Origin: Odontocerum albicorne
Lineage: Eukaryota > Arthropoda > Insecta > Trichoptera > Odontoceridae
Direction of reading: 5' to 3'
Assembly: GCA_949825065.1 (NCBI GenBank)
Contig: OX463839.1
Coordinates: 31,753,540-31,817,539, forward strand
Length of the DNA: 64,000 nt
Made by a program: the position numbers and the translations under genes. Below, in pieces: positions 32,735 to 44,599 of this stretch. The notes under the pieces are model-generated. The model had not been told where the DNA came from. It searched no databases and saw nothing but the letters and a program-made list of their open reading frames with translations. The stretch's first letter is position 1. The number at the start of each line of letters is the position of its first letter.

Positions 32735-32884
32735 AATACTGTTATACATACATATTAATACTTATTCATAATAACTGTTATACAAATACTGTTATACATA
32801 CACATTAATACTTATTCATAATAACTGTTATACAAATACTGTTATACATACACATTAATACTTATTCATAATAACTGTTATACA
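32735..32884. repeat. 50-bp tandem repeat, three copies
   Basis: AATACTGTTATACATACA and what follows recur at 32735, 32785 and 32835. The copies are nearly identical (one T/C change in the first). Confidence 0.9.
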
Positions 32885-35800
32885 AAGATTAATCCTTGTA
32901 CGATCCCGACGCTCCCAGCCTATTTGATATTTCCTGGCAAATCATCAAAAAATGTATTCTTTTATTTGATTTTACTTCCAGCGTTTCTTATTTATGGAAG
33001 TCACCGCGATCTCCCGTGGAGTATCCAAGAAAAGGAATCTAAATAATATAAATAATGCAAGTCATATTACGAATGCAAATCAAATTATGACAATTAAAAA
33101 AATACTTAGGTACAATTTTAATATAACTAGTTTTTATGAGTCCTTCTTGAAAAATAACAACTTAATCTATACAATCATATCATATTTAGGTAATAAAAAA
33201 TATAAACATTGGTCTTCATTTATTATAAACACAAACCGTATAAAATACGCGTACCTTTGAAAATAAACCATTGGGGATCTTGAAGATCATCAGATAATAT
33301 TGAATATAAAAAGTCGGCGATGAAATGTCTGGCGCCTGGTCTATCAATACTTCTATGTATTGGTTTTATAAAAAAAGACAAGGTACTTTGTGTTTTGCTT
33401 GTTGATGATTCGCGAGATGGTTATCGACAAATGATAGAAAGGAAAAAGGCGGCCTTGGCACCGAGAAAAAAACATGTGTGGATAATTCATTTAAAAACAC
33501 TTGCGGAATTCAACATAACATGGAGATCCAAGAGCAAATCTAAAGACGAAAATAAAATGTAATTTCATTAAAAAATATATGTGTTTCATAGCGAATACTC
33601 AACGAAATAATTTTAGACAAGCCCAATTCAAACTCGTTGGTATCGTTTTTGTATTGTATCAGTTGGTCATCATTTTGATACTGTTATTAAGTAATATGGT
33701 AAAAGTATCGCACCTTATCTAAGAGTAACTGTAAAGTAAGGCTGTCAGCATGCTACTTCGGATTGAAAAGTAGCTGTAACGATCCTACTTTATAAAATAA
33801 ACTGTAACATTTTATTTTGAATCCATAAAAAGGCAGAAGGATAGCGTCGTTTATATTTTCTAGCGTTAGTCAGTATTGTTAATAGACGAACTATTTATAT
33901 CATATAAGTCAGGAACTTTTTTTAATCATCTGGACATGAAAAAATAAACGAAATATCGTGGCTTCGTGATCTACCAACTACGCCACAAAAGTCGTATACG
34001 ACTATATAATATTAAAATTCCTAAACTCAATTCTTATTCATAATCATAAGAATTTTGGACCTTTCTCGGATATTAAGGGGCTTTTATGCGTTTTTTAAAT
34101 ACAATAGAAAAATAAATAAAAATCCAGTTCGCTTTTCGAGAAGTCATCAAAGTACCCATGCGATCATTTGGTGTATCCATTCAGACGTTTATCGATAGAT
34201 CTTCAAACCGATTGGCCACTCGGATCTAGTGACGTCAATATATAGTTATGCTGTTTTCGAAGTTTGACTAATTGGGACAGATAGAAGAAAGAATACTCTG
34301 GTTCATTTCATGACAAACTATCCCAATTATAAAGGTTCGAGTAAATGAATCGAGCATAACACTGTAATTTGATTGTATCATCGTTACAGCGGAAGGCTAA
34401 AAAGATGTCTCCAATACACGCTTGATCGACAAGATCTAGAAAACCTTAGAAGTACATGAGTAGAGAACAAACGATAGTGAAAACGTTCAGATTTTTTTTT
34501 AATCCTGCATTAAATAGTCAACGGCTGATTCAGTTGTCGAGGTTCTTCTTCCTAGTCGCATCTCACTACATGGGGTTGGCTTTTCGAGTCCTCGCTGTCT
34601 AAAGTTGTCTGCTGTGGACAAGATACCCCGTCATTGTCAGCGCTCGAATATCGTCATCCACACCATCCATATTTTTTTTTCTGGGACGATTTCTTCAGCT
34701 TCTCATATCAACCTCCAGCCCAAGCGATGATCGGCCAACATTTTTTTCTGATTTTCTACCGACGTGCCTGTACCACCGAAATCTGATCTCTCTCAGTTTG
34801 TCGTTTATGGATGCCACTTTGAGACAACTCTTGTCAAGGATAGTAATAAATAAATACAGTGGTCAAGGACATTTTTTTAAATTTGATCTTTGGAAAACCT
34901 TTATCTAATGTAATCAACTAAAATTCTGTATCGAATCTAGATATTGTAGTAAATAATATGCCGATTCCCTACAATACCTCGTTTCCATAAATAAAACAAA
35001 TAACTATTGACTGATCAGATGACCTACCTTGTTTAAGCTTGTAGGAATCTAATTGTGTTTTTTAAATTACATTGTCAATGAATTTTCCGGCCATCTTCCC
35101 ACTGCGTCAGACACAATGGGTTTGTTTGTTACAATTAGCAATCATTATTATTGTTGGCGGAATCCACCAGACACTATCAATTACCTGCAGTAAAGAAACC
35201 AGATGAACGATTTAATATAAACATGACAAATAACCATTACGATATATCCGTTGTGAGACTTGAAGAATTGCGATTCCGTTTTCCTGTGTTTTTTCTATGG
35301 GATTTCAAACAGATTTTTTGTAGATCATATTTTTTCAAATTTTAAAGAACAGGTAAATTGGACGCATATATGTCAAAAAGACCCAAATCAAATTTGACCT
35401 GTTTTGAGATAGTTAAAGATATATCGAGCTGCTTTCTATGGGCGTACGTGGAACAATATATTTTAAAACAGAGTTTAACCATAATACACTAATTTATAAG
35501 TCTTGATATTTTTGCATAAAAAGGATTGATTTATATTTAAACCAACATTTTTTTACGATAAGGTCCTTTTTGCAAATAAAAGTCCAACTAACTATCAAGG
35601 GGAGGGATCGAGAAACTTTTAAAGCCAATCTTGCAAATATCGAAAACATTTTTTTTTAATATGTAAAGCATAACCCTTTTAGTGCTCTCTGAGTTTTACA
35701 GCATTATTATTTTCTGTGTGGAAACTAATGAAATTTTACCCAATATTTACATAGTCCTCGTATTTTAACAATTATTGACTAGTCTATTTGTGTGTATATA

Positions 35801-36157
35801 TTGTTGCGTGTAAGAATAAAAAAACATAAATAAGCAATTTTGCATAAATAAGAACCAAATAAGCTAGGTTTAACTTTTAATCTTAATTTATTATTTACTT
35901 TTAAATTTATTTCTTTCTTGTTAGTTTGGTAGAAGTACTAATAAGTGTAAAATAACAAACATTTTTGCGATAGCATGAGCCAATATCCAGGCTTTGAATT
36001 CGAACTATGCCGACCAAATGATACGTATCCTACATTTTATAAAGATCTCCTTTTGATAAATAGCTAAATGCCAACCAATATGCGAACGCTCATTACAAAA
36101 TTATCTCCCTCTGTACGAAGTGTTCAGAAAATCTATATTTTTAATGAAATACACATA
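32885..36157. other. Intergenic DNA with repeat fragments
   Basis: No gene seen. 33955-34000 (minus) is a SINE head remnant. 34140-34260 (minus) is a copy of the repeat at 39290-39475 (GACGTCACTAGAT.CGAGTGG, CCAATCGGT). 34490-34830 resembles the 3' part of a LINE in reverse, weakly. Frames at 32994-33562 show no domain. Confidence 0.4.
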
Positions 36158-36159
36158 TA

Positions 36160-37117
36160 CGAGGCATATCCAGAAAGTAAGTGTACTGAATTTTTATAGG
36201 TTACAATTTTATTTATTTAAACAAAAAAATTACGTGGTTACCGTAGTACATATGTAAGCTATTTTTCGACATAGTCGCCATTCCTCTCAATGCAGGTGGT
36301 GAAGCGGGGTATCAACTTTTTGATGCCTTCCTCGAAGTAGTTTCCCGCCAACCCCTCCGTCCACTTCTCCACCTCCTCCTTTACCTCCTCGTCGGTTGAA
36401 AACCTTTTTCCACCCATGTGCAGCTTCAGGGAGGTAAAGAGATAGTAATCTGAAGGTGCTAGGTCAGGGGAGTGCGCGGGATGGTTCAGGACATCCCATT
36501 TAAACGAGGCGAGCAGTTCCTTCCTGGCGTTAGCCGTGTGTGGTCTGGCATTGTCGTGCAGCAGGCAGATTCCCTTTGTCAGCATGCCTCTCCTCTTGTT
36601 CTGAATCGCCCTCCGCAATTTTTTAGGGTCTCACAGTATCTTGCAGAGTTAATGGTCTCCCCTTGAGGCATATATTCAATTAAAATTATGCCTTGACAGT
36701 CCCAAAACACGGATGCTATGATTTTCTTGGCTGACATTATGGTTTTGAACTTTTTGGCGGAGGGTGAAGAGGTGTGACGTGACCGTTTTTAAACTCGCGA
36801 CACCACTTGTACACACTCGTAAGATTCATAGCTTTATCACCATATGCAGTTTTCACCTCATTATAAACCTCAACCGGAGGTTTTGCCTTCCAAACGAGAT
36901 AACGGATGACGCCGCGTATTTCGCACTTGGCGGGAGATTGGATTTACATGTTTCACGAAACGTGTTGTCGCGTCGACACTTCTTAACGTACTGACATCGA
37001 ACCGGTCTCGTTGCGGAGGGCAAGGGTCAGGCTACACGGAAATGTAGCCAACATGTCGAAAATAAAATCCATCCGGTCGTGAGAGCCTCAGTACACTTAC
37101 TTTCTGGATACGCATAG
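36160..37117 (-). mobile_element. Mariner (DD34D) copy A, internally deleted
   Basis: Bounded by TA at 36158-36159 and 37118-37119. The left end is CGAGGCATATCCAGAAAGTA; the right end in reverse starts CTATGCGTATCCAGAAAGTA. The minus strand keeps an N-terminal transposase part (VKTAYGDKAMN.TSVYKWC, about 36790-36990) joined directly to RHTSSPSAKK. The C-terminal part (36259-36618) has LLHDNARPHTAN and SPDLAPSDYYLF; these two Asp are 35 apart, as in mariner DD34D. About 370 bp, including the segment with the first catalytic Asp (GDETW in copy C), are missing. It is non-autonomous. Confidence 0.9.
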
Positions 37118-37119
37118 TA

Positions 37120-38425
37120 CAATTAATATTCTTAATCTTTGATAGCGAGAGCTTTCTAGGTTTGTGATACTAGAACGTAATACGAGTATATATTCTTAAT
37201 GAATGTATTAAACTATACATTTATATTCTTAATGAATGTATTAAACTATACATTTATCACTGACTGAGGACACCTAAATTTGGGTGAAAACTAATTTAAA
37301 AAAACTATTAAAAAAACAATTAATATTCTTAATCTTTGATAGCGAGAGCTTTCTAGGTTTGTGATACTAGAACGTAATACGAGTATATATTCTTAATGAA
37401 TGTACGTGGCGTATCCAGAAAGAAAGTGTACTGAGGCTCTCACGACCGGATGGATTTTATTTTCGACATGTTGGCTACACTTCCGTGTAGCCTGACCCTT
37501 CCCCTCTGCAACGAGACCGGTTCGATGTCAGTACGTTAAGAAGTGTCAACGCGACAACACGTTTCGTGAAACATGTAAATCCAATCTCCCGCCAAGTGCG
37601 AAATACGCGGCGTCATCCGTTATCTCGTTTGGAAGGAAAACCTCCGGTTGAGGTTTATAATGAGGTGAAAACTGCATATGGTGATAAAGCTATGAATCGT
37701 ACGAGTGTGTACAAGTGGTGTCGCGAGTTTAAAAACGGTCGTACGTCTGTGCATGATGATCAGAGGAGCGGAAGACCTTCAATTGTGACTGACGAAATTG
37801 ACGAAATTGTTTTGGGACTGTCTAGGCATAATTTTAATTGAATATATGCCTCAAGGGGAGACCATTAACTCTGCAAGATACTGTGAGACCCTAAAAAAAT
37901 TGCGGAGGGCAATTCAGAACAAGAGGAGAGGCTTGCTGACAAAGGGAGTCTGCCTGCTGCACGACAATGCCTGACCACACACGGCCAACGCCACGAAGGA
38001 ACTGCTCGCCTCGTTTAAATGGGATGTCCTGAACCATCCCGCGCATTCCCCTGACCTAGCACCTTCAGATTACTATCTCTTTACCTCCCTGAAGCTGCAC
38101 ATGGGTGGAAAAAGGTTTTCAACCGACGAGGAGGTAAAGGAGGAGGTGGAGAAGTGGACGGAGGGGTTGGCGGGAAACTACTTTTAGAAAGGCATCAAAA
38201 AGTTGATACCCCGCTTCACCACCTGCATTGAGAGGGATGGCGACTATGTCGAAAAATAGCTTACATATGTACTACGGTAACCACGTAATTTTTTTGTTTA
38301 AATAAAAAAAATTGTAATCTACAAAAATTCAGTACACTTACTTTCTGGACTTACCTAGTATTAAACTATACATTTATCACTGACTGAGGACACCTAAATT
38401 TAGGTGAAAACTAATTAAAAAAACT
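37120..38425 (+). repeat. 197-bp tandem duplication, second unit split by mariner copy B
   Basis: Unit 1 (37120-37316) and unit 2 (37317-37404 plus 38359-38425) both begin CAATTAATATTCTTAATCTT. Unit 1 also contains an internal 36-bp duplication around TTCTTAATGAATGTATTAAA. Unit 1 shows the unfilled site GAATGTATTAAAC, and unit 2 the same site with copy B between duplicated TA. Confidence 0.85.
37405..38358 (+). mobile_element. Mariner (DD34D) copy B, internally deleted
   Basis: Same family as copy A in opposite orientation, 954 bp, flanked by TA at 37403-37404 and 38359-38360. The plus strand reads a normal N-terminus to IVTDEID, then a deletion of about 388 bp brings in VLGLSRHNFN-type out-of-frame sequence. 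Downstream, stops interrupt the transposase: TGA at 37972 replaces Arg in HDNARPH, and TAG lies at 38185. The deletion junction differs from that of copy A, so the two deletions are independent. It cannot encode an active transposase. Confidence 0.9.
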
Positions 38426-38620
38426 AGGTTTAGAACACCGGTGCGATTTACTTAACTTTATTGTACCAGCTTTCGCGATAAACATCAATGGTTTTGCTAA
38501 ATGAATAATTCATATTTATGACAATTGATTCAACAAATTTATAGAAATAATATTATCACCATTATCGAACATATCCGTTTACAGAATGAATCATATGGAA
38601 AACCATTGTTAATTTAAATT

Positions 38621-38873
38621 ACATTACGATGTTGTGGTTAAGATAGGAACAAAATGTTTAATTATTATTTCATTAAAAATCAAGATGAGGAAACTGAATT
38701 CTTTTTAGTTCAGTACTATCCCACCTTCGCTGTTATGGGGAACAAAATAAGCCCCCATCCAACGCGATCTACACTAGAAGATCTAAAACTTATTTATTCA
38801 TCATGAGTGCGTCGTCATGGCAAGACGCTTAACTTCCATCCGGGGGTTTCGATTCTTGATAGTATCCGAAAAA
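38621..38873 (+). repeat. 253-bp duplicated segment, copy 1
   Basis: Nearly identical to 47176-47428; I count three substitutions. It comprises about 185 bp of unknown sequence followed by a SINE head (GTCATGGCAAGACGCTTAAC, GGGGGTTTCGATTCTTGATA). Here the SINE body follows. Confidence 0.85.
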
Positions 38874-39130
38874 GAAAAAAGGTGTCCCAGTCTGATAAAA
38901 TAATTCGTCTATTAACAACACTCACACGCTAGATTTAAAACTTGTTCGAGTATTGCTGTCTCTTTAGGTGTGGGGTAGACGAACCATAAGTTATGTGCCC
39001 ATTCCAGTGGTTCTAAGTCCGAAGGTCCAATTAATGGGGTCGACGGCAATGTTTTCTTAAGGTCATGATCTTCAATATGCCCGAATCAGAGTTTGGATTT
39101 TAAAGAGTACCATACAACTGAAAAAAAAAT
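38805..39130 (+). repeat. tRNA-headed SINE
   Basis: Head (GTTTCGATTCTTGATAGTAT), A-rich linker, GTCCCAGTCTGATAAAATAA, TTCGTCTATTAACAACACTC, CCATTCCAGTGGTTCTAAG and CCGAAGGTCCAATTAATGGG follow the family order seen at 57885 and 20282. There is no CTCGTA at the usual body position. Confidence 0.7.
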
Positions 39131-39289
39131 GTGACGAAAAAGGAACTGTCCAAACGGATTTCTCCTTCGATACACTAGCGTTTAAAAAGGAAAGCAGAGA
39201 CGACGAACTTAAGTACAATGTCACGGGGAAGGAAACAATGACTCGTGCACAGTTAATGTAGTAATAAAGCGACTTAAAGCTTGAATTTA

Positions 39290-39475
39290 AAGCAGCACAT
39301 CAAAATCCAAAAATCGATGAATACGCAAAAACTATCCTTTGATGTCACTAGATTGGAGTGGCTAATCGGTCCGAAGGCATACCTATGGAAGGCTGAATGG
39401 GGACACCAAATCATGGAAGGCTGAATGGGAACACCAAATCATAGCAAGGATGTTTTGATGACTTTTAAATTGAAT
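39290..39475 (+). repeat. Dispersed repeat with a short internal duplication
   Basis: Contains CTATCCTTTGATGTCACTAG, GAGTGGCTAATCGGTCCGAA and GGATGTTTTGATGACTTTTA; related copies lie at 34140-34260 (minus) and 46740-46815 (minus). GGAAGGCTGAATGGG.ACACC is duplicated at about 39389 and 39416. Probably a LINE or SINE of unknown type. Confidence 0.55.
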
Positions 39476-39629
39476 TGGAATACTCAATGTTTTTTTTTGG
39501 ATTCATATCAGCAGCCAATATCTTCTATCTTAAAACGGTACGAACATGACAGAATGTCCCTTAACATGACAGAATGTCACAAAAATCCTATGAGTATGCA
39601 CAAAAATTGAGTTAAGGAATGTTAAAATA

Positions 39630-39840
39630 CACGACTTCAATTACCCAGTTGGTAAATCGCTAGTCCACAAGGTTTCAGGTTCGATTCTCAATGGTTCTTT
39701 CGAAAAGTCTATGTACGAGTATGGTAACAACGCTGGTATTCCTTCACGCTATTTGAGTATTTTTACCTCCACACATAGTAATGATTGCCGTTATTTACCT
39801 TACATAGACGAACGTGCCTATTCCAGTGGATCTAAGAAAA
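39630..39840 (+). repeat. tRNA-headed SINE, diverged
   Basis: ACCCAGTTGGTAAATCGC (A-box) and GGTTTCAGGTTCGATTCTC (B-box), then GGTAACAACGCTGG and CCTATTCCAGTGGATCTAAG. A TACGAGTA octamer lies at about 39714 beside GTCTATG. Confidence 0.6.
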
Positions 39841-40028
39841 AATAGTTTGATACTTTTTACTGATTGTTGATTATTATTTAATTTCTTTGTGAGAACTTTT
39901 CATAAGCTTAATAAGTTATGAAAGCTAAATTCCGATTATGTACTATGTAGGTCAACCCATAGCGTACTGCATCACTTCAAATAAATTAACAGCTGATCCC
40001 ATAAGCATGTATTAAAATCATATTTTAG

Positions 40029-40240
40029 ATATCGAGACCGCCGAGAAAATGCCCGAGAAAATGTGTCTGGTGAATATTATCACAACATTGCTTATTCTAA
40101 CGATTCCCGACAGGTATTATTCAAATGAAAGTATCTTATTCAATTTAACAGTCCCGTCAGTAAGTTTAGAAAATGGGTCACCCATACAGTTTTGCCTGTA
40201 TATTCGTAATTTAACAAATAATGTTTTCATTTGGGATGTA
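40029..40240 (+). CDS. Possible orphan signal-peptide exon, unassigned
   Basis: After an acceptor-like TATTTTAG the frame from ATG 40049 (or 40061) reads a hydrophobic start, MCLVNIITTLLILTIP, and then contains four N-glycosylation sequons (NES, NLT, NGS, NLT) before a donor-like GTAAGA at 40241. This looks like the first exon of a secreted or membrane protein. I find no partner exons in the window, and chance in AT-rich DNA is a serious alternative. Confidence 0.15.
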
Positions 40241-40384
40241 GTAAGATACATAAAAAAATATATATTTTACATAATAACATAGTGACAGTTCATTACATTA
40301 ATGATCAGCTGATCATCATTTAGGCACGATATAAGAAGTAATCAAATTGACGATTATATTATATAAGAGTGCAGAAGTTATTGA

Positions 40385-40665
40385 AAGGCGATATCGTGAT
40401 AATTTTGCAATGAAAGAGCGATAATTTTGGAATGAAAATGTGATTATTGTTGTATTGCAATGTAATGGTGATCATGATAATTTTGCAATGAAAATGTGAT
40501 TATTGTTATCTTGCAATGCATTGTACCATAATGGTGATCATAATAATTTTGCAATGAAAATGTGATTATTTTGCAATGAAAAGGTGAACATGGTTATTTT
40601 ACAATGAAATGCTAAACATGATCATTTTGCAATGAAAGTGTGAACATGATTATTTCGCAAATAAA
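40385..40665 (+). repeat. Degenerate tandem array (about 22-28 bp units)
   Basis: ATTTTGCAATGAAAATGTGA and variants recur about ten times with irregular spacing. Composition and unit length resemble the arms of the foldback structure at 5789-6548, but the consensus differs. Confidence 0.7.
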
Positions 40666-41524
40666 GGGTAATCAAATAGATACCTACTTATTTCTGACAT
40701 TTTAATATCACCGTTTTAAGGATAGTGAGTATGTATGCCTTAATTTTTAGAGGATTACAACTGCGAACAATAACCCATATAAAATTATGTCATGTGCAGT
40801 TTCATATACCATACCTTGATTTCGGTGGTTTTATAAGTATTTTTTGTAACAACAAATCAGTGTACAAAATCCTTTGTACATCAAATTTTCAGATTTAAAT
40901 ACTATTTTTTATGTAATGTGATTATGATTGTGATGATATTTATTTCATCTTTAAAAGATAAAAGTTAAATTTTTACGTATTCAACACACGTATATCTAAT
41001 AAATAAATAAAAAACATTGTGGGCTCAATTTTTTTCACATACAAACGTTCCATTGCGGTACTCCCATAATATCATATGATTTTCTTATGTTTCTGTCGTA
41101 TATTGATGTCACGTTCCATTGCGGTACTCCCATAATATCATATGATTTTCTTATGTTTCTGTCGTATATTGATGTCACGATAAATTTCCTTCGCATTAGG
41201 ATTTTCTTTGTAAATTTAAAACGATAAATTATGTGGTCGTGACGAATATTTGATTATTTATTGGAAATATAATCTGCCATCTAATTGACTAAAACGAGAT
41301 GCAGTTTTTAATTTATTAACTTTAACCACAAATGTGTTTATCTTAACAATGAATAAAAACAACCATTATTCAAATCTCAATCAAAACATATTCAATTTAG
41401 ATCCATCTTTATTTTAACCTGTTGTGAAAATCGCAAATCTAATTATTTTTTTTATGAACGAAGCAAAACAAATTTATTTCAAAGAATTTTTTTTCCATTT
41501 GTTTGGTACTTCACGATATAATCG
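40666..41524. other. Intergenic DNA, no gene seen
   Basis: Holds only the 66-bp duplication at 41045-41176. No coding signal. Confidence 0.45.
41045..41176. repeat. 66-bp direct duplication
   Basis: ACGTTCCATTGCGGTACTCC and the next 46 bases occur at 41045 and again at 41111 without a visible difference. A very recent tandem duplication or an assembly artefact. Confidence 0.9.
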
Positions 41525-41860
41525 AATATGTTGACATTTTGAAGAACGTGAACGGGAGACAACATTTATTTAGTCCTTTTAATCGATTCTTTGAATTTTA
41601 GAACCACTGGAGTAGGCGCGTAGCTCGCAGTTCCTCATTGGTCGTTTTTGGTAATATTGTTACACGTGAAATTACAGTAAAACTTACACACGTCTAGCGC
41701 GTGCAATTATTGTTACCATACAAAAATATTGACTAGACTAGGACCCTTTTTTATTTTTTTCTCATCCCATTCCAGTACCATCGGAAATCGCACTCGACAG
41801 CCCTGGGTAGAAGTTAAGCGGTTTACCAACTAGGCCTGTAGAAGTTCCTCGGCAATGTTC
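41525..41860 (-). repeat. Full-length tRNA-headed SINE
   Basis: In reverse orientation it has AGGCCTAGTTGGTAAACCGC (A-box), ATTTCCGATGGTACTGG (end of head), TAGTCAATATTTTTGTATGG, GGTAACAATAATTGCACGCG, and the 3' part GAACTGCGAGCTACGCGCCT / CCAGTGGTTCTAAAATTC. ACCAACTAGGC at about 41828 is an uninterrupted reference for the footprint at 43439. Confidence 0.7.
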
Positions 41861-41988
41861 ACACCATGAGTTTCTTGATATTTTTATATAGTTCCTCACA
41901 TCGTACATTCCAGGCCGGTACATATTCTTCGCGAAAACCTCGAGGGATGTACTTCTTCGCTGTTGATATTATTACCCCCACGAACCTA

Positions 41989-42830
41989 TTATAACAATTT
42001 ATTTGGCTGGGTATGTATTGAACGATGTTGTTCCTTTGAAAATAATTCCCAGTTAGCCCTTATAATGTTCCATCTCGGTAAGGGCACTGTGGTCGCCAGT
42101 TGGACACGTATACAATACCTCACCCCCACGGATCGGTGTTGGGAGGGGGGGAAATCATCCAATACGACACGTGTGGCCTTATCATTAACATTCGTATTTG
42201 GACTTGTTACAAAGCTGAGGTCGGGAGTATAGTCCTTTCTCCAACGTGCGGAACGGAAGGTGCCCTTATCTTTAGCACAATACAGAAAGTCTATTTCGTT
42301 CAATTGTGCCCATTCAGTGATGATATCCCCATTCCGATCCATGTGGTAAAATCCCTGAAATCTCGCACATATATCGCTGGATGTTCATAGCAAGGCAAGG
42401 GTGGGGAAGGCCATGTTTCATTCGGTGGTTTATACACGTTAGTAATCTTTATTTTGTCCACTTCGATAGTGATGGAGGATATGTTATTGAAGGTGCTGCA
42501 ATTAAGGGCCTTTATATTTCGTCTAGATCAGACCTTACGTATGTAGCCACACCGTAAACATTGCTGTATATGGCTGTTATGAGGGAGAAACCAGGTATAT
42601 GTCCTCTCCTGTTTAGGTCTTCACCGTCCTTAGTATGTGTCGCTTGTATTGCCACTACATCAATCTTGTGTTTGGTCAGTAATCGCGCTAATATTTGGCA
42701 TCCCTAATAAGGTTGGCAGGGAGAACAGCTCTACAAACTTTTCTATTAAGACACGCTTAATCGTTTCCTCTACATTCCATGCACAATATCGTGTTATTAT
42801 TGTTTCTTTATTCACCGTCTTAAAAAGCCA
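41989..42830 (-). pseudogene. Non-LTR retrotransposon endonuclease domain, degraded
   Basis: Reading the minus strand from about 42680: GNTSDTY/ATHTKDGEDLNRRG, PGFSLITAIYSNVYGVATYV, then ITNVYKPPNETWPSPPLP, then DRNGDIITEWAQLNEI, FLYCAKDKGTFRSARW, DYTPDLSFV, PPSQHRSVGVR and PRWNIIRANW. This is the order of an AP-endonuclease domain of jockey/RTE-type LINEs (…E.H, VY.PP, GD.N, PD..F, S.H.P). At least three frameshifts are needed. No reverse transcriptase follows. Confidence 0.75.
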
Positions 42831-42889
42831 GGCTCCCTTGATCCGTCCTCATTTTCATCGGTTAACCACTTATATGAGGCTTTTAATTT

Positions 42890-43045
42890 TTGTTCAAAAC
42901 TCGCGCTGTGCTACTCCATTCGAAAGACACGTACATTTTTTCCGCCTAGCATTCGAAAGTATAAGGATTCTTAGGACTTTGGTCATATCTATTCTTTTAA
43001 AAAGAGGAGAAAAACTTCGATCGTCTCACCAGTGTGGCCGGTGAG
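42890..43045 (+). repeat. SINE family B, 3' part
   Basis: CTCGCGCTGTGCTACTCCAT, ACATTTTTTCCGCCTAGCAT, GACTTTGGTCATATCTATTC and GATCGTCTCACCAGTGTGG align with the minus strand at 50340-50625. This is a second SINE family distinct from the one with the CAGTCTGGTAA body. Confidence 0.6.
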
Positions 43046-43389
43046 GTTCCTGATGTGCAACGTCTACTTACTAAAAAAGGCCTAGCAACGGCTATAAACA
43101 GAACAGTTTAATGCTTTAAGAAAAAACATAATTTTGAAAGTGTTGTTAGTTGAAGGTTTTATTAAATAAATTATACTCGTGATGCTCGTAGTACGTATTT
43201 AGAAAAAAAAAACAATTAAATGTTTTTAAGTGTTTTATGAGAAGTATTTGTGGTGACAATGTTTGGCCTGATATGTAGTATTATTATGATTGGTTGCCAT
43301 GTGTAAATCTCTTACAAACAACCAGAAATACTCGTATGTCATGGAGTCCTGAATTAAAAGTTAGATAACCCGTTTAAAAAAATGGACTT

Positions 43390-43465
43390 TAACGGGGAAT
43401 CCGCAGCCTCCGGGTCAGAAGACAGGCGTCTTACAAACTACGAGTAAGCCAGCGAGGTCATCCGT
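43390..43465 (-). repeat. SINE head interrupted by CTCGTA
   Basis: On the minus strand the A-box reads GGCTTACTCGTAGTTTGTAA, whereas the other heads read GGCCTAGTTGGTAA (17478, 41828, 44758). The six extra bases lie exactly at the TA. CGCCTGTCTTCTGACCCGGA then continues normally. Confidence 0.75.
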
Positions 43466-43499
43466 ATGATAGAGGAAAACATAATCGGATAAAATATAT

Positions 43500-43830
43500 T
43501 TGTTTGTTAGAGATGGATGTTACAAGTAGAAGAAAGCAGCGAATCTTGAGATGGTTTGACCACATTGATAGGATGAGTTTCGAAAGTCTTATAGTCTGAA
43601 ATAAATGGAGAGCGAGGAAGAGGTCAACCAAGAAAATAATGATATGAGATACATGGAAACATTTTGACTGAGAGAAAGATAAGGAGTGTGAGAAACAAAC
43701 AAGTACATATTTCGATATGTTTGGATGTGAAGGGGTAAAGGCTGTGTGCACGGACAGACAAGCATGTTGTTCTGTCGTCACTGCTTACCCAAAAGGGGAA
43801 ATTGCGTGATGGTATGTACGTATGTACGTC
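43500..43830 (+). mobile_element. RTE-like LINE C-terminus and 3' end
   Basis: Successive frames give RKQRILRWFDHIDRMS, a basic linker, then SVVTAYPKGEIA, matching the closing residues of RTE-class polyproteins (LRWFGH.ERM ... W.SVV.AYP.GK). The 3' end ACTGCTTACCCAAAAGGGGA, then TGCGTGATGGTATGTACG is shared with several other fragments here. Confidence 0.65.
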
Positions 43831-44094
43831 TACTGCCCACCAGACAACTAATGCTTCATCTGATGTTTGGGGAGTTACCAAAATAATTACGACAATAATT
43901 ATATGAGAATGATAAATACGATGATTTTGAAAAAATCCAAGGCTATTTTTTAAGACCGCTGCCACTTGTTAGCAGCAGAAATCTACGGATAGTCCGAAAT
44001 AAAATAATTTCGAAGTTAAATTTAAAAGTTTAAAAGATAGGTGCATTTTCAAGACTTTAATTAATGCTGTCTCTAAAAAAAATAAGAGTTTTGT

Positions 44095-44150
44095 ATTATT
44101 TTCTGCCTACCCCAAAAGGGAAATGGTGCGATAGTACTAATTTATGTATA
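44095..44150 (+). mobile_element. RTE-like LINE 3' terminal fragment
   Basis: TTCTGCCTACCCCAAAAGGG followed by AAATGGTGCGATAGTA: the 3' end alone, severely 5'-truncated as is usual for LINEs. Confidence 0.55.
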
Positions 44151-44599
44151 TTTGTTCTGTCTGTAAGGGTTCAATTTGATGATGTCATTTGAGCCCTTCA
44201 GGTGATTAAGCTTAAATTTCATAATATTATTTTACCTTACTCGTATATTTAATAATACATTTCGACAGACACTCTTCCTTTTTAAGAGTTTCAAATCGTG
44301 GTGGTTTATGTAAATAAAACCGAGTATTTTTTTAGTTTTCTTAAAACGTAATTTAATGACCTGAAGTCCTACATCGATGAGGTAATTAATCCATGTATCA
44401 ATGAATCCGTTTCCATTTCTAGGCCAAGATCCTTTGGTTTTTACCCATCCTGTTTACTATTTTATGATATACTCGTATATTGCACCTTTAATAGATGACT
44501 GCTATAAAAACAAATAAAAAACAATTATTGTAGATAACTTGTATATCACCTAAAGAGGCTTTGCATTATAATTTATTCATTCTTCGTTGTATACAGTAC

